Shown here: piece after piece, positions 35,022 through 43,831 of the stretch
Numbering within the stretch: the first letter of the stretch is position 1
How the letters are laid out: each line of letters starts with the position of its first letter
NCBI GenBank assembly: GCA_963743945.1
Contig: CAVURO010000004.1
Span: 62,001 to 126,000 of the forward strand
Origin: JACOTK01 sp963743945
GTDB lineage: Bacteria > Actinomycetota > Acidimicrobiia > Acidimicrobiales > CADCSY01
Reading direction: 5' to 3'
DNA length: 64,000 nucleotides
Notes under the pieces: generated by a model
Databases searched by the model: none
The model's input: the letters and a program-made list of their open reading frames with translations, nothing else
What the model was told of the DNA's origin: nothing
Translations under genes and position numbers: made by a program

Positions 35022-36650
35022 ATGTCGACCCTTCCCGTGTTTCGCCTGGCTCCCGCCGATGTCTCGACCAACCGGTTGATCGATGCCTCGGAGCGCATCT
35101 TCGCCATCAAGGACGACTTCAAGGTCGCCGAGACGGGGGGCCGCCTCTCCCTGCAGGCTCCCCCGTTCGTGGTGGAGATGGAGACCGCAAGTGGGGGCAT
35201 CTGGGCCGCCGATGAATCCCAGCTCTTCAACGCCCGGCTCAAGCCCACCCTCCCGTCCGCCGATGAGGCCTTGCAGATCGCGGAGAAGCTCGTGCTCGGG
35301 GGCGACCTCCTTCCGAAGCTGCCCAAGGGCATGGGCTGGGGGAAGCCGGTCGTCGCGGGCACCCGGATGGCAACCATGACCCGGCGCAAACGAACCCAGC
35401 GGGACCTCGACGTGCAGGTGGTCTTCCCGGTCATGATCGGTGAGCTTCCCGTCGTCGGAGGCGGGGGTGATTTCACGGTCGTGCTCGGCCACGACGCTCA
35501 GGTGATCGGCTTTCACGGCGTGTGGCGAGAGGTCGTCGACCGCTTCGAGTCCGTGGTCACGTCGACCCAACAGATCGAGGACGAGTACTACGCCCGCTTC
35601 GAGAACGGGCCCCTCAAGATCGAGGACGTGCGCTCCCATCTCGCCTATTACTCCGCTCCGGGATCCGAGAGCCAGGAGTTCCTCTACCCGGTCCAGGTTC
35701 TCAGCGCCCACGCACGGATCGGTGACGAGCTGATGCCGCTACGGGTCTCGACGCTGCCGGCCACGGAGTTCGGCCCCAAGGTCGTCCTTCCCGAACCTGA
35801 GATTCCCCGTCCCACCAAGGCTCGGGCCCCGCAGAACGAACGCAAGGAGCGTGACGGCAGGAAGCGGCGGAGCTATGCGACCGCCCCTGCAACCACCGCC
35901 GTGGACGCCCACGTCGCGACGGCAGCCACCAAGCCATGGGAGGCGGGGACGTCATGGATCGGCGTGAGCGGCGGCCTCTCCGGGAGCAAGAAGAACGCCC
36001 AGGGCTTCGTCGACCAGTGGAACGGCGACGGCTGGATCATCGACTTCAACTGGGGCGATGCCAACGCATGGGAGTCGGACTGGCGACGCAACGACGACTC
36101 CTGGGTCGACAACGCCGACTTCGTCTTCTACACGGGTCACGCCAACATGAACGGGTGGACCCTGGCTGCCCCCGATGATGGAAGCCTTCGGTTCTCCGAG
36201 CTCGGTGCCTCACCGGGGTCACCGGGAGACCTGTGGGGTCAGAACGACCTCGAGTGGGTGGTCATCGCCGCATGCGGACCGCTGCAGGACGAGTTGCTCG
36301 CCGACGGTGGAGGCGACGTCCTCGGTCGTTGGGACGGCGCCTTCGACGGACTCCACCAGCTGATGGGCTACGGAGCCATCACCTTCGACAACGAGGACGA
36401 GGGCCGCAAGCTCGCCAAGTACGCCCGGGAGGGTCAGACCCTCAAGGACGCCTGGTTTCGCACGGCAAAGGAGATCCAGCCCGCGACGAACGGCGCTGCC
36501 GCACCCGACGGCCCCACCGTGTGGGTCGGGGTGATGTGGGCCTCGAAATCGGGTGCGAATCCCATCAACGACCACGCATGGTCACACGGCTCGGTGTCCG
36601 CCGACCCCACGTCGCCGACCACCCTGTCGTGCATGTGGACGGTCTGCTGA
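35022..36650 (+). CDS. DUF6345-like protein
   Basis: 542 residues, ATG 35022 behind gaggaga. The N-terminal half (to about 250) resembles a propeptide or immune-type domain; the C-terminal half has SWIGVSGGLSGSK, DFVFYTGHANMNGW with His373, and LEWVVIAACGPLQDEL with Cys418, then a WFRTAKEIQP helix. I recall this layout in DUF6345 proteins. The GH...AC order resembles clan CD cysteine peptidases (His then Cys), but HA replaces the usual HG, so peptidase activity is only a hypothesis. No signal peptide is visible. Confidence 0.65.
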   Translation: MSTLPVFRLAPADVSTNRLIDASERIFAIKDDFKVAETGGRLSLQAPPFVVEMETASGGIWAADESQLFNARLKPTLPSADEALQIAEKLVLGGDLLPKLPKGMGWGKPVVAGTRMATMTRRKRTQRDLDVQVVFPVMIGELPVVGGGGDFTVVLGHDAQVIGFHGVWREVVDRFESVVTSTQQIEDEYYARFENGPLKIEDVRSHLAYYSAPGSESQEFLYPVQVLSAHARIGDELMPLRVSTLPATEFGPKVVLPEPEIPRPTKARAPQNERKERDGRKRRSYATAPATTAVDAHVATAATKPWEAGTSWIGVSGGLSGSKKNAQGFVDQWNGDGWIIDFNWGDANAWESDWRRNDDSWVDNADFVFYTGHANMNGWTLAAPDDGSLRFSELGASPGSPGDLWGQNDLEWVVIAACGPLQDELLADGGGDVLGRWDGAFDGLHQLMGYGAITFDNEDEGRKLAKYAREGQTLKDAWFRTAKEIQPATNGAAAPDGPTVWVGVMWASKSGANPINDHAWSHGSVSADPTSPTTLSCMWTVC

Positions 36651-36681
36651 AGGACGGTCTGCTGAAGGACGGTCTGCCGAA
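36637..36681 (+). repeat. 15-bp tandem repeat, three copies, across a stop codon
   Basis: ggacggtctgctgaa occurs twice and ggacggtctgccgaa once. The first copy contains the TGA of the DUF6345-like gene; the third lies just before the end of the convergent acyl-CoA dehydrogenase gene. Confidence 0.95.
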
Positions 36682-36687
36682 GGAAGC

Positions 36688-37836
36688 TCAGCCGAGCAGC
36701 TTCTTCGCGATCACCACACGCTGGATCTGGTTGGTGCCCTCGTAGATCTGGGTGATCTTCGCATCGCGCATCATGCGCTCGACGGGAAAGTCCTTCGTGT
36801 AGCCGTTGCCGCCGAGGAGTTGCACGGCGTTGGTCGTGACGTCCATCGCGACGTCGGAGGCAAAGCACTTCGCCATGGCGCCGAGGGAGCTGAGATCACC
36901 CCGGGGGTCACCCTCGTCAATGGTGGCGCAGGCCCGATGGACCAGGCCACGGGCTGCCTCCAGACGCATCGCCATGTCGGCAACCATGAACTGCAGGCCC
37001 TGCAACTCGGCGATCGGCTTGCCGAAGGCGTGACGCTCCTTCATGTAGGCAACGCCCTGGTCCAGCGCTCCCTGGCCGATGCCGATCGCCTGCGCGCCGA
37101 CCGTCGGGCGACTGCGATCGAGGGTCGCCATGGCGATACGGAAGCCTTCGCCCTCCTCACCGATGCGATTCCCGACCGGCACACGAACCTCGTCGAAGAC
37201 CACCTCGCCGGTGGGACTCCCCTTGATGCCCATCTTGTCCTCGAGCTTCGCGACGTGCACCCCCCAGTCACGCTCGACCACGAAGGCCGAGATGCCCCGA
37301 TGGCCGGCGGCGGGATCGGTCTTGGCGAACACCGTATAGAGATCGCTGATGCCGGCGTTGGTGATCCAGTGCTTGGTCCCGCTGATCACGTAATGGTCGC
37401 CGTCCCGCACCGCCCTCGTCCGCATGGCGGCGACGTCCGACCCGGCATCGGCCTCGGAGAGGCAGTAGGACGCCTGGCTCTCGCCCGACGCGATGGCAGG
37501 TAGGTACCGCTCCCGCAACGCCTCGCTTCCCCAGTTGATCACGGGGATCATGCCCAGCTTGGAGATGAGCACGATGAGACTGGTCGAGGCGCATACCCGG
37601 GCGATCTCCTCGGCCATGATCGCCTGGGTGACGTGGTCGGCTCCGGCGCCGCCGTACGCCTCGGGGATGCCGACCCCGGTCAGACCCATCTCGACGCAGG
37701 CATGGAAGTTGTCCCACGGGTACTCGCCCCGCCGGTCCACCTCTGCGGCGTTGGGTGCGATCCGCTCCTCGCAGAATCGCCGCAGGGAGGCCCTGAATGC
37801 GTGTTGCTCCTCGGTCAGGGTCATCGGTTGGGTCAT
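36688..37836 (-). CDS. Acyl-CoA dehydrogenase
   Basis: 382 residues. Standard FAD-dependent family: EAYGGAGADHVTQAIMAEEI, SYCLSEADAGSDVAAM, KHWITNAGISD, RHAFGKPIAELQGLQFMVAD, QLLGGNGYTKDFPVERMMRD, and catalytic-base region ITQIYEGTNQIQRV. It oxidises a fatty or branched acyl-CoA; short/branched-chain enzymes carry the same EGTN motif. Setting among branched-chain amino acid genes is suggestive. Overlaps the upstream hypothetical gene by 4 bp. Confidence 0.92.
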   Translation of the reverse strand: MTQPMTLTEEQHAFRASLRRFCEERIAPNAAEVDRRGEYPWDNFHACVEMGLTGVGIPEAYGGAGADHVTQAIMAEEIARVCASTSLIVLISKLGMIPVINWGSEALRERYLPAIASGESQASYCLSEADAGSDVAAMRTRAVRDGDHYVISGTKHWITNAGISDLYTVFAKTDPAAGHRGISAFVVERDWGVHVAKLEDKMGIKGSPTGEVVFDEVRVPVGNRIGEEGEGFRIAMATLDRSRPTVGAQAIGIGQGALDQGVAYMKERHAFGKPIAELQGLQFMVADMAMRLEAARGLVHRACATIDEGDPRGDLSSLGAMAKCFASDVAMDVTTNAVQLLGGNGYTKDFPVERMMRDAKITQIYEGTNQIQRVVIAKKLLG

Positions 37837-38366
37837 GTCCCGCTCTCCTCCTCCATCCCGAGCAGCTCACGCCACCCGACCGGGAAGCTCGCCCGAATCT
37901 GTGGAGGGGTCATCGCCAAGGTCGATTCGGGCACGGCATCGGCGACCGAGCGCTGACGGTGGTGGTGATGTGCGGCGCCGGCCAGATGACTGCGCCGACA
38001 GACGACCAGCTCGGGTGGGGCCGCCCCGAGGAAGCCGAACAGGGTGAAGGCGATCTCGAGGTCATGGACGACCGGCGCCCGCCCGAAGATCGAGGCGCGC
38101 TTGAGGGCGACCGCGACGCAGGCTGCAACCACGTCATCGTGGACCTCGCCCTCGGTCACCACGAGGCGATCCTCGAACGAACGGGCCAGGAGGAGCGCAT
38201 ATCCCTGATCGGGACCCGGACGGCCGAGTGAATGGCCAACCGGTTGTTCCGATCCGAGAGCAGCCGGACGCGCCTGTCCCTTCGAACGGCGAGCCGGCGG
38301 CATCGGCAAACCTGCCCTCGGCGCTCGATGACGTGTGTCGGTTGGTACGTAGTCAGGTGCCGCCAT
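37833..38366 (-). CDS. Conserved actinobacterial hypothetical protein
   Basis: 177 residues. A proline-rich N-terminus (PPARRSKGQARP), then GRPGPDQGYALLLARSF and ALKRASIFGRAPVVHDLEIAFTLFGFLGAAP, and HLAGAAHHHHRQRSVADAV. I recall similar sequences in many actinobacteria without assigned function. It is translationally coupled on both sides, to cimA upstream and the acyl-CoA dehydrogenase downstream, so it is part of that operon. Confidence 0.75.
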   Translation of the reverse strand: MAAPDYVPTDTRHRAPRAGLPMPPARRSKGQARPAALGSEQPVGHSLGRPGPDQGYALLLARSFEDRLVVTEGEVHDDVVAACVAVALKRASIFGRAPVVHDLEIAFTLFGFLGAAPPELVVCRRSHLAGAAHHHHRQRSVADAVPESTLAMTPPQIRASFPVGWRELLGMEEESGT

Positions 38367-39957
38367 CGTCGGTCTCCTCAGTCGCTTGCCTGTCCATGTC
38401 GTGGTGCAACAGCCCGTACACCACCGAGTCGGCGAGGGCCTGCCACGAGGCCTCGATCACGTTCTGTGAGACTCCGATGGTCGACCAGGTCTCCTCGCCG
38501 TCGGTCGAGTCCAACAGCACCCGGGTCACCGCTGCGGTCCCCTTGTCGGTGTCGAGCACTCGGACCTTGAAGTCCGTCAGATGCACCGCATCAAGGGCCG
38601 GATACTTCGAGCCGATGGCTTCGCGCAAGGCCGAGTCGAGTGCGTTCACGGGCCCGTTGCCCTCGGCGGTGCGAATCACCCTCTCGCCGTCGACCACGAG
38701 CTTGACCGTCGCCTCGGTGGTGAACCCCCCGTCCACGCGATGCTCACTCGACACCCGGAAGGACTCCAGTTCGAAGAAGGGCTGGCGCCAACCTCCCGCG
38801 CCGCGCATGAGCAGCTCGAGCGAGCCGTCGGCGACCTCGAAGTGATAGCCCCGGTGCTCCAGATCCTTCAACTGGTCGAGCACGGTGGTCAGCGCTGCCC
38901 CGTCGAGGTCGAGTCCCAGCTCCGATGCCTTCATCTGGAGGGTGGAGCGTCCCGCCAGCTCGCTCACCACCACCCTCGTGCCGTTGCCGACACTTTGGGG
39001 GTCGATGTGCTCGTACGCATCACGGGCCCGGACCAGTGCACTCGTGTGCAACCCGGCCTTGTGGGTGAACGACGAGGTGCCGACGTAGGGCCGGCGGGGA
39101 TCAGGCGTCACGTTGACCAACTCGGCGATGTGATTCGAGACCGGCGTGATCAACTCGATGCGCTCGCGGGGGATGGTCTCGACCCCCATCTTCAGGGTCA
39201 GGTTCGGAATGGCCGCACACAGATCGGCATTCCCCGTCCGTTCGCCGTAGCCGTTGATGCAACCCTGCACCTGCTTGGCGCCCAGACGCACCGCCACCAA
39301 CGCGTTCGCGACGCCGCAACCACCGTCGTTGTGGAAGTGCACGCCGATGTCGGCATGGGTCGCGGGAATGACCTCGCGGAGGATCTGTTCGACCTCGTGG
39401 GGCAACGTGCCACCGTTGGTGTCGCACAGCACGAGACCCTCGGCGCCCGACTCCTCGGCGGCGCGAAGGACCCGCATCGTGAACTCGGGGTTGCGCTTGT
39501 AGCCGTCGAAGAAGTGCTCGGCGTCGAAGAAGACCCGCAGATCGGCTCGGCACAGGAACTCGACCGACTCGCCGGCCATGCGCACCGCTTCGTCGAGGTC
39601 GGTGCGGAGTGCCTCGGTGACGTGATAGTCCCACGCCTTGGCGACGATGCACACGCTCGAGGTGCCTGCGTTGACAAGTTGGCGCAACGTCTCGTCGGTC
39701 TCGACGTTGCCGCCGGGACGGCGTGTCGAGCCGAACGCCACGAGCGTCGAGCGCGCCAGACGCAGCTCGGTCGGCGCACGTTTGAAGAACTCCTCGTCCT
39801 TGGGGTTCGCGCCGGGCCAACCACCTTCGATGAAGGTGACGCCGAGGTGATCGAGTTGCTCGGCCACCCGGAGCTTGTCATCGACCGTCAGCGACAGACC
39901 CTCCTGCTGCGAACCGTCCCGCAGGGTCGTGTCGTAGATGTCGACGGCGTCGAGCAT
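38353..39957 (-). CDS. cimA: Citramalate synthase
   Basis: 534 residues from ATG 39957. Alpha-IPM/homocitrate synthase-like TIM barrel: IYDTTLRDGSQQEGLSLTVD, FIEGGWPGANPKDEEFF, CDTNGGTLPHEV and HFHNDGGCGVANALVAV, with the C-terminal LeuA dimer/regulatory domain. The GGWPG signature separates it from LeuA. It condenses pyruvate and acetyl-CoA to citramalate, the threonine-independent entry to isoleucine. It lies 67 bp downstream of ilvE. Confidence 0.9.
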   Translation of the reverse strand: MLDAVDIYDTTLRDGSQQEGLSLTVDDKLRVAEQLDHLGVTFIEGGWPGANPKDEEFFKRAPTELRLARSTLVAFGSTRRPGGNVETDETLRQLVNAGTSSVCIVAKAWDYHVTEALRTDLDEAVRMAGESVEFLCRADLRVFFDAEHFFDGYKRNPEFTMRVLRAAEESGAEGLVLCDTNGGTLPHEVEQILREVIPATHADIGVHFHNDGGCGVANALVAVRLGAKQVQGCINGYGERTGNADLCAAIPNLTLKMGVETIPRERIELITPVSNHIAELVNVTPDPRRPYVGTSSFTHKAGLHTSALVRARDAYEHIDPQSVGNGTRVVVSELAGRSTLQMKASELGLDLDGAALTTVLDQLKDLEHRGYHFEVADGSLELLMRGAGGWRQPFFELESFRVSSEHRVDGGFTTEATVKLVVDGERVIRTAEGNGPVNALDSALREAIGSKYPALDAVHLTDFKVRVLDTDKGTAAVTRVLLDSTDGEETWSTIGVSQNVIEASWQALADSVVYGLLHHDMDRQATEETDDGGT

Positions 39958-40024
39958 CGCCAGATCACGGGGCAGACCGTGGTCGTGGTCCGGGCCATGC
40001 CGGTGGCCGGGGACGCGCGTCGGG

Positions 40025-40942
40025 TCAGACGGCAAGCTCGCACCAGTCCTTGTAGCGATCGATTTGGCCACGCACCGCCGAGAAGTAGGTCTCCTGGATC
40101 TTTCGGGTGATGGGCCCCGGCTCACCGATCTCGCGATCGTCCACGGAACGAATGGGCACGACCTCGGCCGCGGTGCCGGTCACGAACGCCTCATCGGCAA
40201 GATAGAGATCGGAGCGCACCAGGTTGCCCACGGTCGCCTCGATGCCCAGGTCACGCGCGATGGTCATGACGGAATGCTGGGTGATGCCCTCCAGGGCTCC
40301 GGCGGAGGCCGGCGGGGTGATGAGGCGACCGTCCTTGACCACGAACAGGTTCTCGCCCGTGCACTCCGAGACGTAGCCCTGCGGGTTCAGGATGATGGCC
40401 TCGTCGTAGCCGGCCTTCAGCGCCTCGACCTTGGCGAGCGAGGAGTTGATGTACATGCCCGTGCCCTTCGCCGCAGGCGGAATGGCATTGGGGTCATGGC
40501 GCTGGAACGACGAGATCTTCATGCGCACACCGTGCGCGACCCCGTCGTCGCCCAGGTAGGTGCCCCACGGCCACACGGCGATCGACACGTTCACCGGACA
40601 GGGCAGCGGGTTGAGGCCCATCTCGCCGTAGCCCAGATAGATGAGCGGACGGATGTAGCACGAGTCGAGCCGGTTGATCGCCACCGTCTGCCTGGTCGCC
40701 TCGATGATGTCGTCCACGGTGTAGGGCACGTCGATCATGAAGATCTTTGCGCTGTCGAACAGGCGCTTGATGTGATCGGTCAGGCGGAAGATCGCAGGTC
40801 CCTCGGCGGTCTCGTACGCACGAATGCCCTCGAACACCCCGGTGCCGTAGTGCAAGGTGTGGGTCAGGACGTGAACGGTTGCGTCGTCCCAGTCAACCAG
40901 CTCACCATCCATCCAGATCTTGTCACTCTTGGTAATGGGCAT
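40025..40942 (-). CDS. ilvE: Branched-chain amino acid aminotransferase
   Basis: 305 residues, ATG 40942 chosen because a GGAAAGG site lies 7 bp upstream; a GTG at 40948 is the alternative. Fold-type IV PLP enzyme: HTLHYGTGVFEGIRAYET, YIRPLIYLGYGEMGLN, the PLP-lysine region KVEALKAGYDEAIILN and ECTGENLFVVK, plus EAFVTGTAAEVVPI. Performs the last step to leucine, isoleucine and valine. Adjacent to the leuB stop. Confidence 0.93.
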   Translation of the reverse strand: MPITKSDKIWMDGELVDWDDATVHVLTHTLHYGTGVFEGIRAYETAEGPAIFRLTDHIKRLFDSAKIFMIDVPYTVDDIIEATRQTVAINRLDSCYIRPLIYLGYGEMGLNPLPCPVNVSIAVWPWGTYLGDDGVAHGVRMKISSFQRHDPNAIPPAAKGTGMYINSSLAKVEALKAGYDEAIILNPQGYVSECTGENLFVVKDGRLITPPASAGALEGITQHSVMTIARDLGIEATVGNLVRSDLYLADEAFVTGTAAEVVPIRSVDDREIGEPGPITRKIQETYFSAVRGQIDRYKDWCELAV

Positions 40943-40944
40943 CG

Positions 40945-41922
40945 TCACACCTTTCCGGCGATCTCATCGCCGATCTGCGTCGTGGTTCCAGTCCTATCAG
41001 ACACGGCGGCCACCGCCTTTCGGATGCGGGCTCCGGCCACGTCCTCGCCGAGGAACTCCAGCATCATCGCCGCCGAGAGGATCGCCGCGCAGGGGTTGGC
41101 CTTGCCCGTGCCCACGATGTCGGGCGCCGATCCGTGGACGGGCTCGAAGAGCGACGGTCCGGTGCGGGCGGGATTGAGGTTGGCCGAGGCGGCCAGGCCG
41201 ATGCCACCGGCCACGGCCCCACCGAGGTCGGTGAGGATGTCGCCGAAGAGGTTGTCGGTGACCAGCACGTCGTAGCGCTCGGGTGCGGTCACGAAGTGGA
41301 TGCACGCCGCGTCCACGTGGTTGTAGGCGAGCTCGACGGCGGGGAACTCCTTTGCCACCTCGTCGAAGGTGCGCTGCCACAGATCGCCGGCGAAGGTCAA
41401 CACGTTGGTCTTGTGCACCAGGGTCAGGTGACGCCGGGGGCGGGAGCTCGCGAGTTCGAAGGCATAGCGCACGCAACGCTCGACGCCCATGCGGGTGTTC
41501 ACCGAGCCCTGGGTCGCCACCTCGTGGGCCGTGCCCCTGCGCAGAAAGCCGCCCTCGCCTGCGTAGGTGCCCTCGGTGTTCTCACGTACCACCAGGAAGT
41601 CGATGTCGGGAGGGGACAGGAACGGACGCAGATTGATGTAGAGATCGAGCGCGAAGCGAAGCTCGAGCAACAGCCCGCGCTCCAGGACGCCGGGAGGGAC
41701 CTCGGGCGTGCCGATCGCCCCGAGCAGAATGGCGTCGACGCCACGCAGCTCGTCGAGCACGGCCGCCGGCAGCGTCTCACCGGTGGCCAGGTAGCGCCGC
41801 CCGCCGAGGTCGTAGTCGACGCAGTCGAGCTCGACCCCCGCAGCGCGTACGACCTTGAGGGCCTCCGCCACCACCTCCGGGCCGATCCCGTCGCCTCCGA
41901 TAACCCCGATTGTGTGCCCCAT
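40945..41922 (-). CDS. leuB: 3-isopropylmalate dehydrogenase
   Basis: 325 residues from ATG 41922. IGVIGGDGIGPEVVAEALKV, VVRENTEGTYAGEGG, the catalytic Lys region LVHKTNVLTFAGDLW, and DNLFGDILTDLGGAVAGGIG with FEPVHGSAPDI. It oxidises 3-isopropylmalate to 2-ketoisocaproate. First gene of the leuB-ilvE-cimA run, divergent from greA. Confidence 0.93.
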   Translation of the reverse strand: MGHTIGVIGGDGIGPEVVAEALKVVRAAGVELDCVDYDLGGRRYLATGETLPAAVLDELRGVDAILLGAIGTPEVPPGVLERGLLLELRFALDLYINLRPFLSPPDIDFLVVRENTEGTYAGEGGFLRRGTAHEVATQGSVNTRMGVERCVRYAFELASSRPRRHLTLVHKTNVLTFAGDLWQRTFDEVAKEFPAVELAYNHVDAACIHFVTAPERYDVLVTDNLFGDILTDLGGAVAGGIGLAASANLNPARTGPSLFEPVHGSAPDIVGTGKANPCAAILSAAMMLEFLGEDVAGARIRKAVAAVSDRTGTTTQIGDEIAGKV

Positions 41923-42023
41923 GGACCTTCTGCTCCCGTTCGTGGACAGTCCGCCCAACGCTACCCGCCGATCACGGTGCCCTTCTGGTCTGCTGCGACG
42001 AAAATGCCGGCTATCCTCACAGC

Positions 42024-42500
42024 ATGGCCGATTCGCAAGCCCCCCATGAGCTGTCGAGCACCGCATACAACCGGCTGAAGGCCGAGTACGACGAGCTGGT
42101 GGGGGCGGGCCGGGTGGACATCGCCGCGAAGATCGAGGCAGCCCGAGCCCTCGGCGACCTGTCCGAGAACGGCGACTACCACGCCGCCAAGGAGGAGCAG
42201 GGCAAGATGGAGGGTCGCATCCGCCACCTCAACGCCCTCCTGCAGAACGCCGCCATCGTCGACGACACGGTCAGGGGTGAGGTCGTCGCGGTCGGAAGGG
42301 TCGTGACGATTCGCTTCCAGGGCGATGACGAGACGGAGAAGTTCCTCATCGGCTCCATCGAGGAGCGTCACGAGGACTACGAGCTGGTCTCACCGGGATC
42401 ACCGCTGGGCCGCGCCCTCATGGGCGCCGCTCCTGGTCACGTCGTGAGCTACGAGGTCAGCTCGTCCTCGATCGAGGTCGAGATCATCGCCCTCGACTGA
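42024..42500 (+). CDS. greA: Transcription elongation factor GreA
   Basis: 158 residues. The N-terminal coiled coil RLKAEYDELV and ARALGDLSENGDYHAAKEEQGKMEGRI carries the acidic tip used to stimulate RNA cleavage in the polymerase; the C-terminal FKBP-like domain follows with VSPGSPLGRALMG. Rescues backtracked RNA polymerase. Stands alone, divergent from leuB. Confidence 0.95.
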   Translation: MADSQAPHELSSTAYNRLKAEYDELVGAGRVDIAAKIEAARALGDLSENGDYHAAKEEQGKMEGRIRHLNALLQNAAIVDDTVRGEVVAVGRVVTIRFQGDDETEKFLIGSIEERHEDYELVSPGSPLGRALMGAAPGHVVSYEVSSSSIEVEIIALD

Positions 42501-42514
42501 GTCAGGTCCTGCGT

Positions 42515-42916
42515 CTACGGCGATGGCTGCATGAACATCTGCATGTCGAAGTAGTCGCGCCAGGCGGCAATCTTCCCGTCACGCACCTCGAAGACCCCGG
42601 CGACGGGCAGCTCGATCATGCGTCCTCCCATCAGGAGGCGATCGATCCGTTCCGTGAACACGATGTCGCCCGCCGAGGCGATGTGCAGGATGTCGAACTC
42701 GATCGACTCCGACGGGGCCACGATCATCCCGAGGAGGTTGCGGATGGCGTCGAGTCCCACAGCGGCGGGCATGGGGATGTTGTGATAGATCCCGTCCTCG
42801 GTGAACCAGCTCAGGATCTCCTCGATGTCCCGGCGGCTCCACACAGCACAGAACTCGTTGACCACGGCTTGTGGGTCAACGGCGTGCGGGTCAACGGATT
42901 CGAGCTGAGAGGTCAT
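42515..42916 (-). CDS. Limonene-1,2-epoxide hydrolase-like (SnoaL-fold) protein
   Basis: 133 residues. FCAVWSRRDIEEILSWFTED, ERIDRLLMGGRMIELPVAGVFEV and IAAWRDYFDM preserve the RxD...D arrangement of the catalytic Asp-Arg-Asp triad of limonene-1,2-epoxide hydrolases. The natural substrate need not be limonene. The N-terminal VDPHAVDPQAV comes from a 15-bp duplication at 42871-42897. Confidence 0.8.
   Translation of the reverse strand: MTSQLESVDPHAVDPQAVVNEFCAVWSRRDIEEILSWFTEDGIYHNIPMPAAVGLDAIRNLLGMIVAPSESIEFDILHIASAGDIVFTERIDRLLMGGRMIELPVAGVFEVRDGKIAAWRDYFDMQMFMQPSP
42871..42897 (-). repeat. 15-bp-period duplication in SnoaL-fold gene 5' end
   Basis: gtgggtcaacggcgt is followed by gcgggtcaacgg; the pair encodes VDPHAVDPQ near the protein N-terminus. 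Confidence 0.85.
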
Positions 42917-43121
42917 GTCATGACTCCTTTGGGTGGCCGCTACGGCCCCCACATGCGGCCCCACCATCAGGGGTGACCCTCCACCATACGCGGGGTCGAC
43001 GAGATCGTGGTGGTGCCGGATGACGTTCGGCCTCACGTCCCGGACCTGAATCCCCCGTACCATGGAGGCGATGATCGTCCGTGGGCAGCCGGCCCGGGCC
43101 GCATCGACGGGCCGGGGGTGC

Positions 43122-43793
43122 TCAGTCGGGACGAACAAGACCCGAGGAGGCCGCCTCGATGGCTCGGGCCGCTCGCATGACCGCTTCGCCGTAGCGGCGG
43201 CCCGGTGAGCGACTCACCCGCTCGATGGGCCCCGAGATGCCGACCGCGGCGATGACGGCCCCCTCCTTGTCACGCACGGGGGCACTGACCGAGGCGACAC
43301 CCGCCTCCCGCTCGCCGACGCTTTGGGCCCAGCCCTTCCGTGCCGGCTCGTCGGCGCCCCGCAGCACCGCGCCCGCCGAGCCACGATCGAGGGGCAACAC
43401 CGCACCGAGGGCGACGATCGTGCGCAGACCGTGCGGAGACTCCATCGAGACGATGCAGACACGCTGATCGTCACGACGAACGTAGAGCTGCACGCTCTCG
43501 CCCGTCTCGTCCCGCAGTCGTCTGAGTGCCGGGCGGGCGGCCTCGGCAAGGGGATAGGCCTCCCCCGCCGCATGGCCGAGCGCCACCAGACGCAGACCCA
43601 GGGTGAAGCGACCCTCGTCGTCGCGACGGACCAGGCCGTGATCCTCGAGCGCCACGGCCAGTCGGTGTGCCGTCGGCCGTGGGATGCCCGTCGTCTCCAC
43701 GAGCTCGGCGAGAGACAAGGGCCCGGGCTCGAGGGCGCCCAGGATGAGCACGGCCTTGTCAATGACGCCCACACCACTTACACTTGTGTCCAT
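43122..43793 (-). CDS. ltbR: IclR-family regulator, LtbR/NdgR type
   Basis: 223 residues. N-terminal winged helix ILGALEPGPLSLAELVETTG with IPRPTAHRLAVALEDHGLV, then an IclR effector domain (SVQLYVRRDDQRVCIVSMES, AVIAAVGISGPIERV). It is divergent from leuC with only about 40 bp between the start codons, the arrangement of LtbR/NdgR in Corynebacterium and Streptomyces, which repress or control leuCD and other amino acid genes. Function assigned from family and position. Confidence 0.85.
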   Translation of the reverse strand: MDTSVSGVGVIDKAVLILGALEPGPLSLAELVETTGIPRPTAHRLAVALEDHGLVRRDDEGRFTLGLRLVALGHAAGEAYPLAEAARPALRRLRDETGESVQLYVRRDDQRVCIVSMESPHGLRTIVALGAVLPLDRGSAGAVLRGADEPARKGWAQSVGEREAGVASVSAPVRDKEGAVIAAVGISGPIERVSRSPGRRYGEAVMRAARAIEAASSGLVRPD

Positions 43794-43808
43794 AGAGCAA
43801 GACTAGCA

Positions 43809-43823
43809 TCTCACTATATGAGA
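43809..43823. promoter_or_regulatory. Palindromic operator between ltbR and leuC
   Basis: TCTCA-ctata-TGAGA, a perfect 5-5-5 inverted repeat, just upstream of the leuC ribosome-binding site (ggag at 43825-43828). Size and position suit IclR-family binding; direct proof is absent. Confidence 0.5.
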
Positions 43824-43831
43824 CGGAGTGC

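Noticed and set aside
33636..35711. A 691-residue reading of the DHH gene starting far upstream
   Set aside because: The upstream part is antisense to the DUF6345-like gene; the ATG at 34823 has a clear GGAGGAC site and begins the conserved region.
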